Assembly: GCA_004296925.1 (NCBI GenBank)
Contig: SCVI01000050.1
Location: forward strand, 1 to 42,966
Direction of reading: 5' to 3'
Source of the DNA: Patescibacteria group bacterium
GTDB taxonomy: Bacteria > Patescibacteriota > Minisyncoccia > Phycocordibacterales > Phycocordibacteraceae
Length of the DNA stretch: 42,966 nt
Positions 18,208 to 25,651 of the stretch are shown here, one piece after another. The notes under the pieces are model-generated. The model saw only the letters and a program-made list of their open reading frames with translations, made no database searches and was not told the DNA's origin. Within the stretch, counting starts at the first letter, position 1. Every line of letters starts with the position of its first letter. The position numbers and the translations under genes were made by a program.

Positions 18208-19602
18208 TTAGAGTGACAAACGTTTCGTCCAGTTCTCGGCAACTTTTTTGGCTTTTTTGGCTGAAATACCAGTATAGGCTGAAGGATTTTTTAGAATATC
18301 TTTTTGCGCATCAGTCATTTTTGCAAGGTACGGAATCATGTCAGCATCCGAGAGCGCTACTTCTTCAAGCCCTTTCCTTTCGCTTTGTGCGGTAAGTGTA
18401 AGATTTCGAACCTTCTCATGCGCATCGGGATGCCCCAAAGATGCAAGTAAAATATAAAGTGGTTCGGCAGCGACTGAGCCTCTCCCGAGCGCAAGATTCT
18501 TTTCAAGATTTACTTTATCGACACTCAATTTTTCAAACGTTTTTTGCAAGCGTTTCGTTGCCGAAAGTGTGTATGCAATTGATTCACCATACGTTCTTGA
18601 AGAAGCAGAGTTGGTGAGGTCGCGCTGGTGCTCGCTTATTTGGTCTAAAAATACCGTGACCGTGCGAGGCATTACTATTTTCCAAAGACTTTTTACATTT
18701 TCAAAATTAATAGGATTTCTTTTTTGAGGCATGGTAGAAGAACCAACTTGATCTTTCCCAAACTCCTCACCTATCTCCCCTATTTCAGAGCGCTGGAGTG
18801 CACGCATATCGTCAGAAAGATTGGCGAGAACGCCGAGCGTTATAGAAACCTCTGCCATCAAACGTGTCATGGGTTCTGGTTGTGTCACCTGTGTCGATTG
18901 TTCAGATGCTTCAAGACCAAGCTCAGAAAGCACATCTTTCTCAAACGATTCTGGGTCATCAAAGAAAAGTGAAGATGCGTTGTATGCTCCCACTGCTCCT
19001 GAGAACTTTCCTTTAAGTTCTTTGGCAAGCGCTTCAAGTGCTTCAATACATACTCCGAGTCTGCTCACGTATCCTGAAAGAGCAAAACCAAAGGTTATTG
19101 GGACTGCATGTTGGCCGTGCGTACGCCCTACTTGCACGGTTTCAGCTTCCCGCAATGTGAGCATTATCAACGTCTTCTCTAAGTCTTTCAGTGCTGGTAC
19201 TAACACAACTTGTACAGCATCTCTAAAACGAGCCGCGTTTGCAGTATCAATAATGTCGTATGACGTTGCAGTCATGTGGACATACGGCTTTGCACTATCC
19301 GACACTTTTGAACGTATAACATTAACGAGTGCGCGGATGTCATGACGAATCTTTTCTTCTTCTTCATACACTTCTTCGGAGGTCACCGAAGCGCAGGCCT
19401 TTTCGACTTCTTCAACAACAGCCGATGGGCAAATATTTCGCTTTTCGAGCGCTTTCAAAAGACCAATTTCCGCGCGAATTTTATATGAAAGAAATCCCCT
19501 GTCCGAAAAATATGGGGCAAGTGATTCATCAAAGTAACGATAATCAATAGGAGAGATTGAATCAAAGGAGGTTTTTGGTCGCATCAGGCTAGTGTATCGC
19601 AC
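18208..19602 (-). CDS. purB: Adenylosuccinate lyase
   Basis: GSSTMPQKRNPINFENVKSL signature; MTATSYDIIDTANAARFRD. Confidence 0.95.
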   Translation of the reverse strand: MRYTSLMRPKTSFDSISPIDYRYFDESLAPYFSDRGFLSYKIRAEIGLLKALEKRNICPSAVVEEVEKACASVTSEEVYEEEEKIRHDIRALVNVIRSKVSDSAKPYVHMTATSYDIIDTANAARFRDAVQVVLVPALKDLEKTLIMLTLREAETVQVGRTHGQHAVPITFGFALSGYVSRLGVCIEALEALAKELKGKFSGAVGAYNASSLFFDDPESFEKDVLSELGLEASEQSTQVTQPEPMTRLMAEVSITLGVLANLSDDMRALQRSEIGEIGEEFGKDQVGSSTMPQKRNPINFENVKSLWKIVMPRTVTVFLDQISEHQRDLTNSASSRTYGESIAYTLSATKRLQKTFEKLSVDKVNLEKNLALGRGSVAAEPLYILLASLGHPDAHEKVRNLTLTAQSERKGLEEVALSDADMIPYLAKMTDAQKDILKNPSAYTGISAKKAKKVAENWTKRLSL

Positions 19603-19775
19603 TCGTACACAATTTCATAAATAAACACTGCTCATATGAGCAAAAATTCCGAAAAGGTGGTATTGTCTCATTTGAAACTAGCTAGGAAGAAGTTCCGATC
19701 CTGAGGGCGTAAACAAAGTTTTCGCCCCTTCACTTCGGAAAAAATGAATGTTTTCATTCATTTTCTTCCAAAGCT

Positions 19776-19846
19776 CGGGGCGTAGTATACCGGTAGTACG
19801 TCTGCTTTGGGAGCAGATAGACCGAGTTCGATTCTCGGCGCCCCGA
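19776..19846 (+). tRNA. tRNA-Pro(TGG)
   Basis: CGGGGCGTAGTATACCGGTAGTACGTCTGCTTTGGGAGCAGATAGACCGAGTTCGATTCTCGGCGCCCCGA; C1-G72, anticodon TGG, no encoded CCA. Confidence 0.93.
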
Positions 19847-20040
19847 CAAAATAAGGAGACACGTGCGGAGCATTGGGCGACTATATTTTGTCCCTAAGCG
19901 CCGAAAATCGAAGAAAGCCACGCGCGAAGCTTTTCCCGAGCTCGAGGGAAAGTGCGTGGCGCCGTGGTCAGGGGTACTTAGTATTTTGCGAGAGCACGAA
20001 GCAAAATACTAAGTACCGGTGACCGATTCTCGGCGCCCCA
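19847..20040 (+). repeat. tRNA-Pro-associated element: inverted tail, two strong hairpins, direct tail copy
   Basis: Inverted tail 19884-19912 pairs with 19827-19853; 16-bp perfect hairpin 19974-19989/20001-20016; direct copy CGATTCTCGGCGCCCC at 20024-20039, offset 195 bp. Confidence 0.8.
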
Positions 20041-20045
20041 AACAC

Positions 20046-20438
20046 TTAGGATCCTAAGATAATGTCCCTTAGGTGCCTAACCTTGGCGGTTCTCTTTTCT
20101 GTATCCAAATGCACTGCTAGTACATCAAACTGCCATTCACCGTCTATTTCATGTGAAACAAGATATTCTTCTATCACTCTGAGGAGGCGTTTAACTTTTT
20201 GTGGGTGCACATTCTCCTCAGGTCTATATGTTTCATATGGAACACCTCGCTCCCCCATTTCATGTGAAACAGACTTAACCTCAATAAAGCACCAGACTCT
20301 TTTGCTATCGAGTGCGACTATATCAATTTCGCCGTATTTCCTTCTATAATTCTTGTCCTTTATAAAATAGCCTTTACTTTCAAGAAACTCCCGCGCTATT
20401 CCTTCCCCGATGGTTCCTATTTCATTATGCTTAGCCAT
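20046..20438 (-). CDS. yraN: YraN family (UPF0102) endonuclease-like protein
   Basis: GEGIAREFLESKGYFIKDKNYRRKYGEIDIVALDSKRVWCFIEVKS. Confidence 0.93.
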   Translation of the reverse strand: MAKHNEIGTIGEGIAREFLESKGYFIKDKNYRRKYGEIDIVALDSKRVWCFIEVKSVSHEMGERGVPYETYRPEENVHPQKVKRLLRVIEEYLVSHEIDGEWQFDVLAVHLDTEKRTAKVRHLRDIILGS

Positions 20439-20456
20439 GAAGTTTCATAGGGAACG

Positions 20457-20472
20457 CGTTTCACGTGAAACA
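20457..20472. promoter_or_regulatory. parS-like site (ParB centromere-type)
   Basis: CGTTTCACGTGAAACA contains the perfect 14-bp palindrome GTTTCACGTGAAAC (20458-20471); degenerate matches nearby. Confidence 0.65.
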
Positions 20473-20634
20473 TATTGGACATGTCTTTTATCAGAATATC
20501 CTTATTTATCAACATATTATCTCATTTTCCTTGAAAATCAATGAAGTTTCAATGATGTCCTTTATGCACATAAAACACAGTTTTATCCACAAAAATCAAG
20601 TATGCCACGTGAAACGCGTTTCCTGTGAAATGCA

Positions 20635-20892
20635 CTACACGGCAGCAGTTATCTTTAAAATCTGCTCTATTGGCACGGGTATTTCGGTTGAAACGCCTTC
20701 AAGTGTAAATATCAATACCGTCTTGTTGTTCTGAGATTCGATGCCTTTTAGGTAGTATCTTGTTTTGTTTACACTCGTTATGAGTCTGGTGCCACTCAAA
20801 TCGAGATGCACATTCATACCAACAAGCCCTCTTGCTTGTCTTAAGATTTTTGAGTCACGGACATTGCCGAATTGTATGACCTCTGATCCCAT
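20635..20892 (-). CDS. Small hypothetical protein (85 aa)
   Basis: MGSEVIQFGNVRDSKILRQARGLVGMNVHLDLSGTRLITSVNKTRYYLKGIESQNNKTVLIFTLEGVSTEIPVPIEQILKITAAV; plausible composition. Confidence 0.6.
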   Translation of the reverse strand: MGSEVIQFGNVRDSKILRQARGLVGMNVHLDLSGTRLITSVNKTRYYLKGIESQNNKTVLIFTLEGVSTEIPVPIEQILKITAAV

Positions 20893-20901
20893 TTAAATTT
20901 G

Positions 20902-21065
20902 TGCGGGTATCGGGAATCGGTTACAACTCTCGACTCACCCATGTTCGTCTCGGTCGCAACCCCCGCTCACGGTTTTCCGAAATGGAAAACATCGCTCCGC
21001 GCTTCGATCCCCTTATCCAAGCTGAAAACTCAGCTTGAACCCCTCTATAGTTTAATACAGAAATG
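20902..21065 (-). repeat. tRNA-Gly(GCC)-associated element: hairpin, inverted tail, direct tail copy
   Basis: Direct copy CGATTCCCGATACCCGCACA (minus strand) offset 164 bp from tRNA end; inverted-tail-like TTCGATCCCCTTATCC at plus 21003-21018; hairpin CAAGCTGA-GTTT-TCAGCTTG. Confidence 0.75.
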
Positions 21066-21136
21066 TGCGGGTATCGGGAATCGAACCCGAGTCTCGTCCT
21101 TGGCAAGGACGCATTCTACCACTAAACCATACCCGC
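21066..21136 (-). tRNA. tRNA-Gly(GCC)
   Basis: GCGGGTATGGTTTAGTGGTAGAATGCGTCCTTGCCAAGGACGAGACTCGGGTTCGATTCCCGATACCCGCA; anticodon GCC, no encoded CCA. Confidence 0.93.
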
Positions 21137-21258
21137 AATGTGCTTATTTATAACATACATAAGCACTAAGGAGCTAGGTAGCGTAGAGCGTAATTTTAAT
21201 GACGTAATCAATCTAAGGATTTGTTGGAATTGAGAGGGTAGCGTAGGATAGAGCAGTT

Positions 21259-21330
21259 GCTCCTGTGGTGAAATGGATATCATAACTGCCTTCGAAGCAG
21301 TCGTTGGGGGTTCGAATCCCTCCGGGAGCA
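21259..21330 (+). tRNA. tRNA-Arg(TCG)
   Basis: GCTCCTGTGGTGAAATGGATATCATAACTGCCTTCGAAGCAGTCGTTGGGGGTTCGAATCCCTCCGGGAGCA; anticodon TCG, no encoded CCA. Confidence 0.93.
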
Positions 21331-21424
21331 CTCGTATTTGAAAAACCGGCGATATACCGGATTTTTCATGTACGCTCCCGTAGGGATTTGAAAAGTAAAA
21401 AGGAGATTGAATCCCTCACGAAGC
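21331..21424 (+). repeat. tRNA-Arg-associated inverted-tail element in the tRNA-cca spacer
   Basis: CGCTCCCGTAGGGATTTGAA (21373-21392) is the reverse complement of the tRNA tail at 17/20 positions; hairpin TGAAAAACCGG-CGATATA-CCGGATTTTTCA between; degenerate direct copy at 21404-21423. Confidence 0.7.
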
Positions 21425-21447
21425 CCAATTGGAATTCGTATCGTACA

Positions 21448-22923
21448 ATGATTGAAATGAGTAAGTTTATTATTCCAGAAGACGTATTGAAGGTATCTGA
21501 AGGCTTGGAAAGCGCTGGCTTTGAAGCATACCTCGTGGGTGGATGCGTACGTGACCTCATCATCGGAAGAACGCCAAAAGACTGGGACATTACCACAAAC
21601 GCAACACCAGAAAAGATACAAGAAATTTTCCCCGAAACCTTCTATGAAAACATATACGGAACCGTTGGCGTGGTGGGGGAGTCAGAAGACCCAACTCTCA
21701 AAATTATTGAAGTTACGCCGTACAGAAAGGAGGGAACGTATTCAGATGCCAGACGCCCAGACACTGTTGAGTTTGGCGTATCGCTCGAGGAAGATTTGAA
21801 ACGCCGTGACTTTACCGTAAATGCAATGGCGTATAGACCAAAAACAGGGGAGCTGGTAGACCAGCACGGAGGACACGAGGATGCTAAAAAACGACTCATT
21901 AGAGCGGTAGGGGAGCCAAAAGTGCGATTCGAAGAGGATGCGCTTCGCATGATGCGGGGAGTCAGACTATCAGCCGAACTTGGTTTCGCGATAGAACAAA
22001 AAACAGCTGAAGCAATTCACGAAACCTCTGAACAGTTGAGCAAAATTTCAAAAGAAAGAATACGAGACGAACTCATCAGAATTATAGAAACAAAGGAGCC
22101 GATGCAAGCTCTGTTTGTGTCGCAAAAATTAGGACTTTTGAAACACATTTCGCCGAGCCTAGAACACGGTATTGGGATTGATCAAAACCAAGCACATTCC
22201 TTTGATGTGTTTGAACACTTACTCCGCGCACTCCAACATTCAGCAGACAAGGAGTGGCCTTTTATAATCCGACTTTCTGCTCTGTTTCATGACGTAGGAA
22301 AGCCTGCAACGAGAAGATGGTCTGAGGAAAAGAAGGACTGGACGTTCCATGGACATGAAGTGGTAGGGGCAAGAATGACCAGAAAAGCCCTCACTGAGCT
22401 TCGTTTTCCGAGCGAAACAATAGAGAAAGCCACCAACTTGGTTCGCTGGCACATGTTCTTTTCAGACCCAGACAAAATAACTCTTTCAGCAGTGCGTCGT
22501 ATGATTGCGAATGTAGGACAAGAAAACATTTGGGATCTATTAAACTTACGCATATGCGATCGCATTGGAACTGGACGCCCTAAGGAGCAGCCGTTTCGTT
22601 TTAGAAAATATAAATCAATGGTTGAAGAGGCACTTCGCGACCCTGTTTCAGTTGCCATGCTCGCAATTAATGGCGCCGACATCATGAGCCACTTGGATGA
22701 AAAACCCGGACCTCGTATTGGTTGGATGCTTCACGCGCTTCTTGAGGAAGTACTTGAGGATCCAGAAAAAAATACCAAAGAATACCTACTAGAAAAAACA
22801 CGAGTCCTTACTAATCTTGAAGACAAAGTACTTCGTGCCATGGGCGAAGAGGGGAAAGAAGCGAAGGCAGAGGCGGAGGGTGAGGAACTCGCCACCATAC
22901 GCGCCAAGTACCACGTCGACTAA
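21448..22923 (+). CDS. cca: CCA tRNA nucleotidyltransferase / poly(A) polymerase family with HD domain
   Basis: AYLVGGCVRDLIIGRTPKDWDITTNATPEKI, RRDFTVNAMAY, FHDVGKPATR. ORF-track start 21304 lies inside tRNA-Arg and is rejected. Confidence 0.95.
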   Translation: MIEMSKFIIPEDVLKVSEGLESAGFEAYLVGGCVRDLIIGRTPKDWDITTNATPEKIQEIFPETFYENIYGTVGVVGESEDPTLKIIEVTPYRKEGTYSDARRPDTVEFGVSLEEDLKRRDFTVNAMAYRPKTGELVDQHGGHEDAKKRLIRAVGEPKVRFEEDALRMMRGVRLSAELGFAIEQKTAEAIHETSEQLSKISKERIRDELIRIIETKEPMQALFVSQKLGLLKHISPSLEHGIGIDQNQAHSFDVFEHLLRALQHSADKEWPFIIRLSALFHDVGKPATRRWSEEKKDWTFHGHEVVGARMTRKALTELRFPSETIEKATNLVRWHMFFSDPDKITLSAVRRMIANVGQENIWDLLNLRICDRIGTGRPKEQPFRFRKYKSMVEEALRDPVSVAMLAINGADIMSHLDEKPGPRIGWMLHALLEEVLEDPEKNTKEYLLEKTRVLTNLEDKVLRAMGEEGKEAKAEAEGEELATIRAKYHVD

Positions 22924-23199
22924 GTATTTAAAGTAGGAACCCTCACTACTCCCTATAACCTAAGAATTGTTCTTGTCCTATAGAAAAAGCCCGCTGTACG
23001 GAAACCCCGTATAGCGAGCCTTTAAAGGACAGAATATTTTATAGCGCCTCTTTATCTATATGTTAGCGTAAGCGCGTATAATCAAGTGCTTATTCTGTCT
23101 TCGAAAGAACTGTCCTATATAAGTATTACCTGTCCTTTAAAAATTTGAAAGCATCCACCTGTGCATATTGTTCACCTGAAACCTGAAATCAATATAAAA

Positions 23200-23236
23200 G
23201 ACCCCATGTTGGACCTCGTAGGTCCAACATGGGGTC
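23200..23236 (-). terminator. Strong terminator hairpin after exoIII gene
   Basis: Perfect 17-bp arms GACCCCATGTTGGACCT/AGGTCCAACATGGGGTC with 3-nt loop, followed on the minus strand by TTTTATATT. Confidence 0.8.
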
Positions 23237-23241
23237 GATGG

Positions 23242-24039
23242 TCAGTTGGTAGTGATTTCAAGAACGATTGGGCAGTGGTCGGACCCTAGTTGATTGGGGA
23301 GAATTGTCGCTTCTTTCACTTTTTCTTTTAGCACATTAGACACAAAAAAATAGTCGATGCGCCAACCAACATTCCGCTCTCTAGACTTTGCAAAGTTACT
23401 CCACCACGAGTAGTGCCCGTTTCCCTTTGTGAACATGCGGAACGTATCAACAAATCCTGCTCCAACAATTTTATCAACTCCTTCACGCTCTTCCTTTGTA
23501 AAGCCATGTTCTCCTTCATTTGCTTTCGGATTAGCTAGGTCATCTTCCGTGTGAGCCACATTCAAATCTCCGCAGAAAATAACGGGTTTCTTTCTCTCTA
23601 ATTGCTGTAGGTATTCAAGAAACGCCTTGTCCCACGCAGTATGTCGCAACGATAAACGCCCTAGATCGCCCTTAGAATTAGGGGTATAAACGGTGACAAC
23701 AATAAAAGTATCAAATTCGAGCGCTAGAACCCTGCCTTCCGCATTTGTGTCGCCATAAGAATCCTTGAGAGTATACTTTGAAGCAATACTCTCCGGAATA
23801 TCAAGCGTGATACTGATTGGTTTAATTTTAGTGAAAACTGCCGTTCCTGCGTATCCTTTTTTTGCAGCAGAGTTCCAATATTCTTCATACTCCGGCAAAT
23901 CTACTTCCGACTGATGTTGTTCAGCTTTTGTTTCCTGCATGCAAAAAATGTCGGGCTTTTGCTCCTCTAGGAAGGGGACGAGGAGTCCTTTGCGGTGCAC
24001 TGCCCGAATACCATTAACGTTCCACGATATAAGTTTCAT
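23242..24039 (-). CDS. xth: Exodeoxyribonuclease III family AP endonuclease
   Basis: MKLISWNVNGIRAVHRKG...CMQETKAEQ...CGDLNVAHTEDDL...WRIDYFFVS...GSDHCPIVLEI. Confidence 0.95.
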   Translation of the reverse strand: MKLISWNVNGIRAVHRKGLLVPFLEEQKPDIFCMQETKAEQHQSEVDLPEYEEYWNSAAKKGYAGTAVFTKIKPISITLDIPESIASKYTLKDSYGDTNAEGRVLALEFDTFIVVTVYTPNSKGDLGRLSLRHTAWDKAFLEYLQQLERKKPVIFCGDLNVAHTEDDLANPKANEGEHGFTKEEREGVDKIVGAGFVDTFRMFTKGNGHYSWWSNFAKSRERNVGWRIDYFFVSNVLKEKVKEATILPNQLGSDHCPIVLEITTN

Positions 24040-24072
24040 AGTGACTATTTCTAGTATTCTATCGCGATATAC

Positions 24073-24969
24073 CTACTTCGCTCTTCGCTTCCCATGAAAC
24101 GCGCGGTGTATGTCTAACAAATGCTTATCCGTTACGTGCGTATAAATTTGTGTAGTGGCAATATTTGCGTGCCCTAAAAGCGCTTGCACAGAGCGGAGAT
24201 CGGCGCCGTTTTCCAAAAGATCGGTTGCAAATGAATGTCGTATAACGTGTGGCGTTACTTTTTTTGTTATTCCTGCCTCAATCGCACGTTTTTTTATCAT
24301 TCGTTGAATATCGCGAGGGGTGATGCGATGTAATTTTTTAGGTCTTCCTTCTATAAATAGGGCTTCTTCTAAGTCTTTTCTGGCTTTTAAATATGCAGAG
24401 ACAGCAATTTTTGCGGTGGGAGAAAGAAACACCACACGAACCTTGTCGCCTTTTCCTCGCACCGAAAGCTCATCACGAGAAAGGTCAATATCGGAATCAA
24501 GTGCGCAGAGTTCTGAGACGCGAAGTCCCGTAGAAAACAAAAGTTCGAGTATTGCTTTATCTCTGAGGTCTTTCGAATCCGTCCCTTTTGGAGCTTTCAT
24601 TAAACGATCAAGCTCAGCCGAAGTAATGAGGTCGAGAGATCGCTCTGGAACTTTAGCAAGCTCGATCCGCTCTGGAGGAAGTGATAGCGTGCCACGTCGA
24701 GTGAGATATTTCAAAAAAGCACGGAGTGCAATTAAATAGTAATTTTGCGTCTTTCGTTTCATCGTTCCTAGGTTGGTACCAGGTTGACGATTAAGCCAAA
24801 GACGAAATTCGCGTATTTTTTCTTCTGTGATGTCTTTTTCTGACTCAGCTTTTGCAAACTCAATAAATCGAGTGAGGTAGTGATCGTAGTTTTCTACCGT
24901 TTTCACACTTCTACCTTTCGTAATCTCAATATATTCAAGAAATTCTTGCTTTAGGGCACGGAGGTTCAT
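24073..24969 (-). CDS. Tyrosine recombinase, XerC/XerD type
   Basis: SAM-like N-domain; LLFSTGLRVSELCALD, TPHVIRHSFATDLLENGADLRSVQALLGHANIATTQIYTHV. Confidence 0.9.
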   Translation of the reverse strand: MNLRALKQEFLEYIEITKGRSVKTVENYDHYLTRFIEFAKAESEKDITEEKIREFRLWLNRQPGTNLGTMKRKTQNYYLIALRAFLKYLTRRGTLSLPPERIELAKVPERSLDLITSAELDRLMKAPKGTDSKDLRDKAILELLFSTGLRVSELCALDSDIDLSRDELSVRGKGDKVRVVFLSPTAKIAVSAYLKARKDLEEALFIEGRPKKLHRITPRDIQRMIKKRAIEAGITKKVTPHVIRHSFATDLLENGADLRSVQALLGHANIATTQIYTHVTDKHLLDIHRAFHGKRRAK

Positions 24970-25040
24970 GATTTTTAGTATAGCGTAAAGTGCGCACAAT
25001 ATCGTTGCGAAAATGACTATAGTGTGGTATGGTGGCTCAC

Positions 25041-25307
25041 ATGCTCACTAAAACTCAGAAAACTCGAACGATGAAGGCGGTACAGAAGCACCAGACTGAT
25101 ACTGGGTCTGCAGCGGTACAAGTAGCACTCCTCACTAAACAAATCACCGAGCTTACGGTACATCTTAAAAAACACGCTAAAGATAAGCACTCACGCCGAG
25201 GCCTCCTTCAAATGGTCGCCGATCGCAGAAGCCATCTTAAGTACCTCGAAAAAACTGACAAGAAAGAGTACGGTAAAGTCATCAAAAGTTTGGGCTTGAA
25301 GAAATAA
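25041..25307 (+). CDS. rpsO: 30S ribosomal protein S15
   Basis: [69 protein letters not shown]. Confidence 0.97.
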   Translation: MLTKTQKTRTMKAVQKHQTDTGSAAVQVALLTKQITELTVHLKKHAKDKHSRRGLLQMVADRRSHLKYLEKTDKKEYGKVIKSLGLKK

Positions 25308-25399
25308 GCAAACACCCTTTTTGGTGTGATCTTTTGAAAATTAATAATAGTAGTGTTTTCCACTAACTGTTTTCGGTGCTTTGCGCCTATACTAAAGTT

Positions 25400-25531
25400 A
25401 TGGAAACACAACCAAGATTTCGATCTGTAAGAGAGGAGTTAAAGTCTGATGCGCTCGATGCACTTATGCGTCTGATCGTAAATAGAGACCCTAATTCTCG
25501 AGACGGCAAGCGTCGAAAACGAAGCCAATAA
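25400..25531 (+). CDS. Very small basic protein (43 aa)
   Basis: Manual translation METQPRFRSVREELKSDALDALMRLIVNRDPNSRDGKRRKRSQ. Confidence 0.4.
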   Translation: METQPRFRSVREELKSDALDALMRLIVNRDPNSRDGKRRKRSQ

Positions 25532-25651
25532 GTATCCTCGCTTTTTTCTAGAAATTTTTATTCTTTTTGCTTGTATAAGGGGAAAACAACGTTAAGCTGT
25601 ACTTACGTTCTTTTTTTGAAAAGTTCTTTATTATTTTTATAACAATATTTT

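Noticed and set aside
12014-21424. tRNA inverted repeats as amplification (MDA) chimeras or assembly artefacts
   Set aside because: Arms are short, diverged by scattered substitutions, specific to each tRNA, and embedded in shared non-tRNA motifs; chimeras would give long exact inversions. Raw reads should still be checked.
21304-21447. N-terminal extension of cca (MGVRIPPGALVFEK...)
   Set aside because: It begins inside tRNA-Arg; GVRIPPGA is a well-known artefact of translating tRNA T-arm sequence.
23200-23236. 17-bp perfect inverted repeat as a possible MITE end
   Set aside because: Fits a terminator for the minus-strand exoIII gene (3-nt loop followed by TTTTAT) and no partner end is visible.
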